Shown here one piece after another: positions 19,937 to 27,097 of a stretch of 42,065 bases of DNA. The DNA comes from Pseudomonadota bacterium (GTDB lineage Bacteria > Pseudomonadota > Alphaproteobacteria > Caulobacterales > Caulobacteraceae): contig JAFAEC010000161.1 in the NCBI GenBank assembly GCA_023424215.1, positions 1 to 42,065 on the forward strand, written 5' to 3'. The notes under the pieces are model-generated. The model was not told the DNA's origin. It searched no databases and worked only from the letters and a program-made list of their open reading frames with translations. The position numbers and the translations under genes are program-made. Each line of letters begins with the position of its first letter. Position 1 is the first letter of the stretch.

Positions 19937-20886
19937 TCGAGGCTCTCGAGCCAGGCCGAGACGTCGCGCAGCTCCTGCCCGGTCAGCACCGGATAGGCGG
20001 GCATGCGGTTGCCCGGCTTGATCGACTGGCTGTCTGAAATCCAGCCGGCCAGCGTCCCCTGGTTGTTGGGCAGGATGCCGGCGCCGAGGGTGCGCCGCGA
20101 CCCGACGTGGCTGAGGTCCGGTCCTGCCAGCCCGTTGAACGCCGTCCCCGCCACCGCGTGGCAGGCGCCGCAGCCGGCGCGATCGAACACCGCCGCCCCG
20201 GGATGCGGGAGCGTCGCCGCCGGGGCGGGCGCCGCCTGTCGAGCCCGCCAGGCCTCGAAGGCCGCCGGCTCGTGCGCGACGACGACGAATCCCATCAGGG
20301 CGTGCGGACCGCCGCAGTATTCGGCGCACTGACCGCCATAGACCCCGGGCGCGTCCGCCTGGATGCGCATCAGGTTGCGTCGCCCCGGGATCATGTCGAC
20401 CTTCCCGGACAGCCTCGGGACCCAGAAGCTGTGGATGACGTCTGCGGAGTCGAGTTCCAGCACCACCGGACGCCCTACCGGGATATGCAGCTCGTTGGCG
20501 TCCTGAAGCGCCTCGCGCCCCTGCCCGTCCAGATAGGCGACGCGCCACCACCACATCTCGCCGGTGACGCGCACGCGCATCTCGCCGGGCGCCGGCTCTT
20601 CGGTGAGGCGGCTGGTCAGGCCGAGGCCGTAGATCAGCAGGGCGCTGAGCACGACCACCGGGAAGGCCAGCCCGCCGATCCAGATCAGCCGCTCGCCGCC
20701 CAGCCGCGCCCGCCAGCGCCGCGGCCCGAACAGGGCGACGCCCAGGGCGACCAGAACGATGACCAGCACGGCCGCGGCCATGGCGAACAGCACCCAGGCC
20801 AGCACGTTCAGCGGCCCCGCGAACGGTCCCGCCGGGTCCAGCGCCGGCGGCGGCCAGCCGGACGTTCCAGGCGTCGGGGCGCTCAT
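19933..20886 (-). CDS. ctaC: Cytochrome c oxidase subunit II with fused cytochrome c domain (caa3 type)
   Basis: 317-residue subunit II that takes electrons from cytochrome c at the CuA centre. Two membrane helices (about residues 24-52 and 65-90) precede the periplasmic CuA domain. The CuA ligands are all visible: His in DVIHSFWVP, then GGQCAEYCGGPHALM with two Cys, Glu, His and Met. A C-terminal haem c domain follows (about 225-317) with CGACH and a later Met in NRMPAYPVL. This fused haem domain defines the caa3 type. No signal peptide or lipobox precedes the first helix. ATG 20886 overlaps the stop of the upstream cytochrome c gene, and its stop overlaps ctaD (both ATGA). Longer versions starting upstream would enter the neighbouring gene. 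Confidence 0.95.
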   Translation of the reverse strand: MSAPTPGTSGWPPPALDPAGPFAGPLNVLAWVLFAMAAAVLVIVLVALGVALFGPRRWRARLGGERLIWIGGLAFPVVVLSALLIYGLGLTSRLTEEPAPGEMRVRVTGEMWWWRVAYLDGQGREALQDANELHIPVGRPVVLELDSADVIHSFWVPRLSGKVDMIPGRRNLMRIQADAPGVYGGQCAEYCGGPHALMGFVVVAHEPAAFEAWRARQAAPAPAATLPHPGAAVFDRAGCGACHAVAGTAFNGLAGPDLSHVGSRRTLGAGILPNNQGTLAGWISDSQSIKPGNRMPAYPVLTGQELRDVSAWLESLE

Positions 20887-21242
20887 TGCAGCGTATAGAG
20901 CCAGGCGGCGACATCGCGCGCCTCGGCTTCCGTGATCGGCGTCGCCGGCATGCCGGTCTCCGGGGCCATCGACGGCGCGTCCCGCACCCATCGCACCAGA
21001 TTGTCCGGCTGGTTCGGGAACCTGCCGGCGATCAAGGGGCTGCTGCCGAAGCCGTCCAGCGAAGGCCCCGCCGCGCCTCGCGGCCAGGCGACGCCGGGCG
21101 TTTCGTGGCAGGCGGCGCAGCCCACCTTGCGGGCGATCTCCAGTCCCCGCGCCGGATCGGCGCCGGCGATCTCGCGCGGCCCCCCGCTCTTGTCGGAGCA
21201 GGCTGCGGTGAGCAGCGCCAGCAACACCGCCCGCCCCCTCAC
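20883..21242 (-). CDS. c-type cytochrome lipoprotein heading the caa3 operon
   Basis: Monohaem cytochrome c of 119 residues. The short N-terminus RGRAVLLALLTAACS is a lipoprotein signal with the lipobox Cys at about residue 15, so the protein is probably anchored in the membrane facing the periplasm. The haem site is CAACH and the likely distal ligand is Met in ETGMPATPI; the end EARDVAAWLYTLQ is the usual last helix. I chose GTG 21242 because it gives a compact basic lipoprotein signal; ATG 21254 would add acidic residues. It is the first gene of the operon, coupled to ctaC by ATGA. A candidate promoter lies at 21297-21321. It probably passes electrons to the oxidase. Confidence 0.88.
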   Translation of the reverse strand: MRGRAVLLALLTAACSDKSGGPREIAGADPARGLEIARKVGCAACHETPGVAWPRGAAGPSLDGFGSSPLIAGRFPNQPDNLVRWVRDAPSMAPETGMPATPITEAEARDVAAWLYTLQ

Positions 21243-21296
21243 GTCCGCTTCCATCTGTTCGTCGGCAATCGTTCCGCCCCTCCTGCTCGAGAACCT

Positions 21297-21321
21297 AACC
21301 CCTCCCCACGGCCACGGTTCC
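21297..21321 (-). promoter_or_regulatory. Candidate EcfG (general stress) promoter for the caa3 operon
   Basis: On the minus strand GGAAC (21321-21317) is followed after 17 nt by GTT (21299-21297). This is the spacing of the alphaproteobacterial EcfG/sigma-T consensus GGAAC-N16-CGTT, except that the base before GTT is G. Start of translation is about 55 nt downstream. The -35 falls inside the palindrome at 21315-21329. Confidence 0.35.
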
Positions 21322-21329
21322 GGGAACCG
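21315..21329. promoter_or_regulatory. Perfect 15-bp palindrome between divergent cytochrome genes
   Basis: CGGTTCC and GGAACCG flank a single G. It lies in the 113-nt gap between the leftward caa3 operon and the rightward dihaem cytochrome gene. It offers a GGAAC element to each strand, or a regulator site shared by both units. Confidence 0.4.
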
Positions 21330-21355
21330 CCAAGCTGGGGACGTGTTCGAAACCC

Positions 21356-22081
21356 GTGCGCGCCCTCTTCCCGTCCGGACTCGTCCTCCTCGCCGCTGCC
21401 TGCTCCGGCGCGGACAGCCAGTCGACCGCGGCCTTCACCGCCGACGGCCAGGTCATCGCCATGAGCGGGGGCGAGGGCGGCGCTTCCAACGCCTGCTTCA
21501 GCTGCCACGGCCTCGACGGCATGGGCGACGGCGTCAGCGTGCCCCGTCTCGCCGGCCTCGACGCCGGCTACCTGCAGAAGCAGCTCGAGGACTACGCCAA
21601 CCGGCTTCGCGACGACCCGGCCATGTACGAAGCCGCACGCTGGCTCGACGACGACGATCGCCGCGCTGTCGCCGCCTGGTACGCCGCCCTGCCCCCGCCC
21701 TCGAGAGGCGTCGCCGCGCCGCCGCCAGCCGTCTGGCTGCGCGGTGGTCCGGACGCCGGCGTTCCGGCCTGCGCCGTCTGTCACGGCGATCAGGGACAGG
21801 GCGTCGGCCCCGGCAACCCCGCCGTCGCCGGCCAGCCCGCCGCCTACACCCTCGACCAGCTGCGCCGCTGGAAGACGGGCGGGCGCCGCAACGACCCGCG
21901 CAGCGTCATGTCGGACGCCGTCGCCGGCCTGACGGAAACGGAAATGCGCGCCATAGCCGTCTGGCTCGAGACCGCACCCATTGCTCCGCCGCCAGCCAGC
22001 GACGCTGCCAGCGCGTCCGCTTCCGCGGCAGCTGCGGCACGACCGGAAGCATCCCGTGGAGTACGTCGTCCCGGTCGATGA
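21356..22081 (+). CDS. Dihaem cytochrome c (c4-like) lipoprotein
   Basis: 241-residue periplasmic electron carrier. The N-terminus RALFPSGLVLLAAACSG has a lipobox Cys near residue 16. Two haem-binding sites follow: CFSCH at about residue 47 in a first domain and CAVCH at about 140 in a second, the arrangement of cytochrome c4. The last conserved helix is TEMRAIAVWLETA (about 197-209). After that comes a low-complexity Ala/Ser/Pro/Arg tail of about 30 residues that lies over the 3' end of the convergent cytochrome b561 gene (176 nt overlap). The start is GTG 21356. Divergent from the caa3 operon, it is well placed to feed that oxidase. Confidence 0.87.
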   Translation: MRALFPSGLVLLAAACSGADSQSTAAFTADGQVIAMSGGEGGASNACFSCHGLDGMGDGVSVPRLAGLDAGYLQKQLEDYANRLRDDPAMYEAARWLDDDDRRAVAAWYAALPPPSRGVAAPPPAVWLRGGPDAGVPACAVCHGDQGQGVGPGNPAVAGQPAAYTLDQLRRWKTGGRRNDPRSVMSDAVAGLTETEMRAIAVWLETAPIAPPPASDAASASASAAAAARPEASRGVRRPGR

Positions 22082-22640
22082 GGTGGTGCTTCAGCGCCGC
22101 CCCGATGTGGATGGGGATCATCAGCAGCAAGGTCAGGATCAGGCCCCAGTGGGTCCACTCCGCAACCGCCTCCACCCGCCAGCGCGTCATCAGATCGAGG
22201 TTCTGCATGGGCATCAGCGGCCACGGCACGAAGCCGAGCAGGCTCAGGTCCTCCTCCCGCGCCGTGGCCGAGATCATCGCCCAGCCGCTCAATGGCAGCC
22301 CGAACAGGCAGATGTAGAAGAGATAGTGCGTCACATGCGCCGCCACGCTCTCCCAGCCCGGCTTGTCGGCGTCATTGATCGGCCCGGGAGCCAGTGTGCG
22401 CCACGCCCCGCGGCCCAGCGCCAGCACCAGCATCAGGACGCCGATCGCATAGTGCAGGTCGTGGGCCGCCACCTTGCCGCCGCCCACCGGCAGCCGCCCC
22501 ATCCACCAGCCCCAGAACAGCTGGACGATCACCAGCGCGGCCATCGTCCAGTGGAAGATTATGGCCACCGGCGAATAGCGGCCTTCGTCATGGTGGCCCG
22601 CCGCCCATTCGAGGACGTAGCCCGTGATCCTGACGATCAT
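21906..22640 (-). CDS. Cytochrome b561 family protein
   Basis: 244-residue inner-membrane dihaem cytochrome b. Four main hydrophobic segments are visible: about residues 25-46 (AIIFHWTMAALVIVQLFWGW), 60-78, 100-120 and 160-180 (WGLILTLLLMIPIHIGAALK). Haem-ligand His candidates are in IIFHWTM, AHDLHYAIG, VTHYLFY and IHIGAALKHH. It would exchange electrons with quinone. After HGMLPVVPQ the protein continues with a basic Arg/Trp-rich tail of about 35 residues, which is the part overlapping the convergent cytochrome c gene. ATG 22640 overlaps the CtaG stop (ATGA). Third gene of the dehydrogenase-ctaG-b561 operon. Confidence 0.9.
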   Translation of the reverse strand: MIVRITGYVLEWAAGHHDEGRYSPVAIIFHWTMAALVIVQLFWGWWMGRLPVGGGKVAAHDLHYAIGVLMLVLALGRGAWRTLAPGPINDADKPGWESVAAHVTHYLFYICLFGLPLSGWAMISATAREEDLSLLGFVPWPLMPMQNLDLMTRWRVEAVAEWTHWGLILTLLLMIPIHIGAALKHHLIDRDDVLHGMLPVVPQLPRKRTRWQRRWLAAEQWVRSRARRLWRAFPFPSGRRRRPT

Positions 22641-23365
22641 GCCGCGCCGGCCCCGGCCTTCGCGTCCGGCCCGATCCAGCGGCCGAGGGTCAGCAGCGCC
22701 GCCGCCAGATAGACCGCCGCCGCCGGGGCCCACATGATCAGCCCCGCCGTCTGCTGGTCCTCCAGCGCGGTCAAGCCCCACGCCGCGGTGGTGAACAGGT
22801 GCGGCGCATAGACCGGCTGGCCGGCGAAGGTCAGCAGGGCGCCCAGCAGTCCCATGGCCACCATGGCGACCAGCAGCTGCGCCACCGCCGCCGGGGCGGA
22901 GGCGCGCCGCACCCCGGCCCAGAACCACAGCGCCGTGCCCAGCAGGCTGGCCTGCATCAGCCAGTAGGCGGGGTCGTGCGACAGCGCCCAGGCGTAGGCG
23001 CCCGGCGCGTGCCAGGCCCAGAACACCGCCGCCTGCGCCGCCGTCGCCAGAGCCAACGGCCCGGTCCGTCGCGCCGGCAAGGCCCAGGCCAGCAACGGCG
23101 CGGCCATGGCGACCAGCAGCACGTGGTGCACGGTCCGCGCCGCGAATAGGGCCGAGCTCAGCGCGCACAGGGGCGAAACGAAGCTGACCGCCAGCACGCT
23201 CACGGCCGCCAGCCCCAAGGCCCGCTCCCGCCCGCGCATCCGCCAGGCGAAGACGACCGCCACGGCGACCAGCGCCGCGATCAGCGCCGGGTCGAGGTTC
23301 CACCGCCATTCGCCCCCAGCCGGCGCGGGCCCGCAGTACGGCAGCCAGAGGGGCGCCGCGCTCAT
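22637..23365 (-). CDS. ctaG: Cytochrome c oxidase assembly factor, caa3_CtaG family
   Basis: 242-residue multi-pass membrane protein of the Bacillus-type CtaG family, which is distinct from the Cox11-type CtaG and is linked to CuB centre assembly in caa3 oxidases. It has about seven hydrophobic segments. Typical features are the early WRWNLDPALIAALV segment, the His pair in ARTVHHVLL, FWAWHAPGAY and a terminal helix AAAVYLAAALLTLGRW. Its ATG overlaps the stop of the PQQ dehydrogenase gene, and its stop overlaps the b561 gene. Its presence 2 kb from a caa3 oxidase operon fits the assembly role, even though it is co-transcribed with a dehydrogenase instead of the oxidase. Confidence 0.9.
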   Translation of the reverse strand: MSAAPLWLPYCGPAPAGGEWRWNLDPALIAALVAVAVVFAWRMRGRERALGLAAVSVLAVSFVSPLCALSSALFAARTVHHVLLVAMAAPLLAWALPARRTGPLALATAAQAAVFWAWHAPGAYAWALSHDPAYWLMQASLLGTALWFWAGVRRASAPAAVAQLLVAMVAMGLLGALLTFAGQPVYAPHLFTTAAWGLTALEDQQTAGLIMWAPAAAVYLAAALLTLGRWIGPDAKAGAGAA

Positions 23366-25875
23366 CGCTCCGGCAACGCCCAGGCGATCACCTGGTCGCC
23401 CTTCGGCGTCTCCATGAAGTGGTGGCCTCCCGTCATCACGACCAGATACTGCCGCCCGTCCTGCTCGTAGACCATGGGCCCCGCCTGTCCGCCGGCCGGC
23501 AGGGCCTCGGACCACACCGTCTCGCCGGTCTCGATGTCGACGGCCCGGATCAGGTCGTCGGTGGCGGCGGCGATGAAGATCAGCCCGCCTGCAGTGACCA
23601 CCGAGCCGCCGTTGTTCGGCGTGCCGATGTCGATCGGCAGCATCGACGGAATGCCGAACGGCCCGTTCTTGCGCGCCGTGCCCAGCGGTCGATCCCAGAC
23701 GGTGCGGCCGGTGCGGATGTCGACGGCGCGGATGCCCCCGTAGGGCGGCTGCTTGCACAGCATGCCGGTCGACTTCATGCGCCAGCCGGCGTTGACGTCG
23801 ATGGCGTAGGGCACGCCCCACTGCGGGTCGCCAGCCCCTTCCGCCCCCTCGGGGACGCCGCCGCGCGATTCCGGGGCCTGCTCTTTCAGGCGCGGATCGC
23901 CGCGCGGGAACCAGCCCTTCTCATTGGCCTCCTCGCGCGGCACCAGCCGGTTATAGTTGGGCATGTCGTTGTAGTTGGCGATGATCCAGCCGCGCCGCGG
24001 ATCGACCGCTACCCCGCCCCAGTCCGAGCCGCCGTTGTAGCCCGGGTACTGGATCCAGCGTCGGTCCGTGGTCGGGGGAGTGTACATCCCCTCGTACGCC
24101 GCCTGTCGGAAGCCGATGCGGCAGATCATCTGGTCGATCGGAGACATGCCCCACATGTCGCGCTCGGTCAGGTCCCGCTTCGCCAGGGTGTGGAAGCGCG
24201 AGAACGGCTGGGTCGGCGTGCGCTCGTCCGGCTCCACGCCGCCGCCGGGCACGCGCCGTTCCTCCACCGGCGTCAGCGGCCGCCCGGTGCGGCGGTCGAG
24301 GATGTACAGGTCGCCCTGCTTGCTGGGCAGCACCAGGGCCGGAACCATGCCGCCGGCGGTCGGATAGTCGATCAGCGTCGCCTGCGACCCCAGATCGTAG
24401 TCCCAGACGTCGACATGCACGGTCTGGAACGACCACGCCGGCCGGCCGGTGGTCACGTCCAGCGCCACCAGCGCCGTGGCGTAGCGGTTCTCCGCCACAG
24501 ACCGATCGGAGCTGTAGTAGTCCGCCGCCGAGTTGCCCATCGGGAGATAGACCAGCCCCAGCTGCTCATCGCCCGAGGCTGTGGTCCACATGTTCGGCGT
24601 GCCGCGGGTGTAGCTGTCGCCCGCCTCCGGCCGCCCGGTCAGGTCCGGCCGCGCCATGTCCCAGGCCCAGCGCAGCTCGCCGGTCACCGCGTCGAAGCCC
24701 TGGATGACCCCCGACGGAGCCTCGTTGTACTGGCCGTCCAGCACCTGGTGGCCGGTGACCACCACGCCGCGCACGATGGTCGGCGCCGAGGTGATCGACA
24801 CCATGCCGGGAATGACCTCGCCCATGCCGACCTTAATGTCGACCGACCCGTTGTCGCCGAAGTCCGCGCAGGGGCGGCCCGTGCGCGCGTCGACGGCGAT
24901 CAGGCGGCCATCCAGCGTCCCTTCGATGATGCGCTGGGCGCAGGCTGCGACGGCCGCGGTCGTGGCGGGCGGCGGAGCGTCCGGAGCCGGTCCCGTCCGC
25001 ACGCCCGTCGCCCGCGCGTCCTGCCGGGTCACCGCAGGCGTCGGAGTGGCCGTCGTCGCGGCGGAGGCATCGTAGTAGGCTACCCCCCGGCAGGCGGCGG
25101 TGTAGGGGATCCAGTCGTCGGACACCTGCGGATCGTAGCGCCAGCGCTGCTCCCCGGTGCGGGCGTCCAGAGCGATCAGCACATTTCGCGCGGAACAGAG
25201 ATAGACCGTGTCCCCGACCTTCAGGGGCGTCGTCTCCGCGCCCCACTTGTCCTCGGGCAGGTCGCCGGTGCGGTAGATCCACGCCCGCTCCAGGTCCCCG
25301 ACGTTCTCGCGGTTGATCTGCGCCAGCGGCGAATAGCGCCGCGCGCTGTAGGTGCCCCCGTAGGCAGGCCAGTCGGCGCCGACGCCGCGCAACGACGGCT
25401 CGGCCATGCCGGGCAGCAGTCCGCCGGCGCCCGGCTGCGGCGTCGCCGGTCGGTTGGCCTGGGCGACGGCCACGCCGAAACCGACCGCTCCAAGCGCAAA
25501 CACGCCGCCGGCGATCAGCGCCAGGCGTCCGCCGCGGCGGCGATCGAGCACCGGAAGCGCGGCGATCACGGCCATCAGCAGCACGGCCGGGGCGACGACG
25601 CGCGGGACCAGCGCCCAGCCGTCCAGCCCCACTTCCCATAGCGCCCACAGCACGGTCAGGACGAAGACGGCGACGTAGATCCACGCCCCCGCCGGCCTGA
25701 GCCGGAACAGCATCACCCCCGTGGCCACCAGGCCCAGCCCGGCCAGCAGGTAGTAGAAGGAGCCGCCCAGCGTGAGCAGCCACGCGCCGCCGCCTGTCAG
25801 GATCACCCCGATCAGCAGGAAGACCACGCCCAGGATTCTCACCATCCAGCCGCCCGGTCCGGTTCGCATCGCCAT
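23362..25875 (-). CDS. gcd: Membrane-bound PQQ-dependent dehydrogenase (glucose/quinate type)
   Basis: 837-residue quinoprotein of the membrane glucose dehydrogenase family, close to the usual 800 residues. The N-terminal ~135 residues hold five membrane helices, as in Gcd. The rest is an eight-bladed PQQ propeller facing the periplasm: DWPAYGGTYSARRYSPLAQI opens it, followed by tryptophan-docking repeats such as GEQRWRYDP, GRPAWSFQTVHVDVWDYDL and GETVWSEALP. The enzyme would oxidise an aldose or polyol and pass electrons to ubiquinone. Gcd and quinate dehydrogenase (QuiA) cannot be told apart with certainty here. ATG 25875 has a perfect AAGGAGG 5 nt upstream. It heads an operon with ctaG and cytochrome b561. 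No PQQ synthesis genes are in the window. Confidence 0.92.
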   Translation of the reverse strand: MAMRTGPGGWMVRILGVVFLLIGVILTGGGAWLLTLGGSFYYLLAGLGLVATGVMLFRLRPAGAWIYVAVFVLTVLWALWEVGLDGWALVPRVVAPAVLLMAVIAALPVLDRRRGGRLALIAGGVFALGAVGFGVAVAQANRPATPQPGAGGLLPGMAEPSLRGVGADWPAYGGTYSARRYSPLAQINRENVGDLERAWIYRTGDLPEDKWGAETTPLKVGDTVYLCSARNVLIALDARTGEQRWRYDPQVSDDWIPYTAACRGVAYYDASAATTATPTPAVTRQDARATGVRTGPAPDAPPPATTAAVAACAQRIIEGTLDGRLIAVDARTGRPCADFGDNGSVDIKVGMGEVIPGMVSITSAPTIVRGVVVTGHQVLDGQYNEAPSGVIQGFDAVTGELRWAWDMARPDLTGRPEAGDSYTRGTPNMWTTASGDEQLGLVYLPMGNSAADYYSSDRSVAENRYATALVALDVTTGRPAWSFQTVHVDVWDYDLGSQATLIDYPTAGGMVPALVLPSKQGDLYILDRRTGRPLTPVEERRVPGGGVEPDERTPTQPFSRFHTLAKRDLTERDMWGMSPIDQMICRIGFRQAAYEGMYTPPTTDRRWIQYPGYNGGSDWGGVAVDPRRGWIIANYNDMPNYNRLVPREEANEKGWFPRGDPRLKEQAPESRGGVPEGAEGAGDPQWGVPYAIDVNAGWRMKSTGMLCKQPPYGGIRAVDIRTGRTVWDRPLGTARKNGPFGIPSMLPIDIGTPNNGGSVVTAGGLIFIAAATDDLIRAVDIETGETVWSEALPAGGQAGPMVYEQDGRQYLVVMTGGHHFMETPKGDQVIAWALPER

Positions 25876-26050
25876 GCCCGCCTCCTTTCCGCCTTGACCG
25901 TAGAAGGCGAGGCGGGCGGGGGGAGTTCCGAAAAAGCCGGGAGGGGGGCGACGGTCGGTCGCGGTGAAAGCCGTGGACGGCTCAACTCCCGGGGGTTTTC
26001 CACCTCCCCCGTTTCCCGCTAGACGCTACCTTCTGGGTGCGTTCAGGGGC

Positions 26051-26182
26051 ATGCGCATGTTTGCAGCGATCCGGCGGCTGATCCGCCAGTTGAGGTGTCG
26101 TCGCCATCGGTGGCGGCCCGACCGCCGGCGCGAAGGCCAGGAGTTCTGCGACCTGTGCGGGGCGCGCCGGCGCGTCGCCTGA
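26051..26182 (+). CDS. Tiny basic protein with a Cys-x2-Cys motif
   Basis: 43-residue protein, very basic (RRLIRQLRCRRHRW), with one Cys/His group in the first half and CDLCG near the end. This could form a single small zinc site. ATG 26051 has AGGGG 4 nt upstream; ATG 26057 is possible. It lies between the PQQ dehydrogenase (divergent) and the copper-storage gene, 95 nt upstream of the latter. An 8-bp stem (26172-26179 with 26193-26200) covers its end. I do not know a function; it resembles short zinc-ribbon-like proteins. Confidence 0.5.
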   Translation: MRMFAAIRRLIRQLRCRRHRWRPDRRREGQEFCDLCGARRRVA

Positions 26183-26277
26183 GCGCTTTTTCGGCGACGC
26201 TCCGAACTTCCGGCCGCGCCGCGGGTTGCCCTGCTGCCCCTTCCCGATCGGGGCCAGCACATTCCAGGGAGCCCGCC

Positions 26278-26700
26278 ATGCGCGCCGAACAGATGATCGC
26301 CACCCACCCGCACGTCCGCGGCGAGGTCAACACGGCCCTCGCCCGCTGCGTCGAGGCCTGCTTCGACTGCGCCCAGGTCTGCGCCTCCTGCGCGGACGCC
26401 TGCCTCGGCGAGGAGATGGTCGCCGAGCTGGTGCAGTGCATCCGCCTCAACATGGACTGCGCCGACGTCTGCCTGACCAGCGGCCTGATCGCCACCCGTC
26501 GCTCGGGGGGCGACGTGCCGGTGATCGAGGCCCAGCTGCGCGCCTGCGAGCTGGCCTGCGCCCGCTGCGCCGCCGAATGCGAACAGCACGCCGACAAGCA
26601 CGAGCACTGCCGCATCTGCGCCGAGACCTGCCGCGAGTGCGAGCGCGCCTGCCGCGACGCTCTGGCCAGCCTGCCGCGCAGCAGCAGCGCCGCGCACTGA
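26278..26700 (+). CDS. Cytosolic four-helix copper-storage protein (Csp3-like)
   Basis: 140-residue four-helix-bundle protein with 18 cysteines arranged as CxxxC and CxxC along the helices (CVEACFDCAQVCASCADAC, DCADVC, ACELACARCAAEC, HCRICAETCRECERAC). This is the Csp/DUF326 pattern, in which Cys line the inside of the bundle and hold many Cu(I) ions. No signal peptide or Tat motif precedes it, so it is the cytosolic (Csp3) type. The His-containing HADKHEHC loop may be the copper entry end. ATG 26278 has AGGGAG about 7 nt upstream. It lies next to oxidase-assembly and oxidase genes and ends 7 nt from the convergent abm operon. Confidence 0.92.
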   Translation: MRAEQMIATHPHVRGEVNTALARCVEACFDCAQVCASCADACLGEEMVAELVQCIRLNMDCADVCLTSGLIATRRSGGDVPVIEAQLRACELACARCAAECEQHADKHEHCRICAETCRECERACRDALASLPRSSSAAH

Positions 26701-26707
26701 GCTGTCG

Positions 26708-27097
26708 TCAGCCGATCACGGCCGTGGTCTCGATCTCCAGTCGGGCCTCGGCCTCGATCAGCCCCTTCACCTCGATCACCGCCATGGCCGGATAGTGCGG
26801 CCCGATCAGCTCGCGCCAGGCGGCGCCGATCTCTCGCAGGCTGGCCAGATACTCCTCGCGATCGACCACGAACCAGGTCATGCGCACGATGTGCTCGGGC
26901 CCGGCCCCGTCCTCGGCCAGCACGGCGAGGGTGTTCGCCAGCGTCTGTCGGAACTGGGCGGCGAAGCCCTGCGGGAACACCCCCTCCGGCGTCCAGCCGA
27001 TCTGGCCGGCGACGAACACCATCCGCCCTTCGGCGGCGATCCCGTTGGAATAGCCCTTGGGCCGGGGCCAGCCTTCCGGCAGCAGGACGCGGTTCAT
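26708..27097 (-). CDS. Rid-family (YjgF/RidA-like) protein of the abm operon
   Basis: 129-residue trimer-forming Rid-family protein. It shows the fold pattern from NGIAAEGRMVFVAGQIGWTP through TLANTLAVLAEDGAGPEHIV to the last strand ARLEIETTAVIG. Canonical RidA has an Arg shortly after the conserved Tyr-Pro that binds the carboxylate of 2-imino acids. Here the stretch is HYPAMAVIEVKG and that Arg is replaced by Met, so it belongs to another Rid subgroup. It is the last gene of the aminobenzoyl-CoA operon; its ATG overlaps the thioesterase stop. Inference: it may hydrolyse the enamine/imine of the CoA-bound ring intermediate, which has no free alpha-carboxylate. Confidence 0.88.
   Translation of the reverse strand: MNRVLLPEGWPRPKGYSNGIAAEGRMVFVAGQIGWTPEGVFPQGFAAQFRQTLANTLAVLAEDGAGPEHIVRMTWFVVDREEYLASLREIGAAWRELIGPHYPAMAVIEVKGLIEAEARLEIETTAVIG

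Noticed and set aside
23419..25641. A 740-codon plus-strand frame opposite the PQQ dehydrogenase
   Set aside because: No recognisable motif, and the opposite strand encodes an obvious quinoprotein with a perfect ribosome-binding site.
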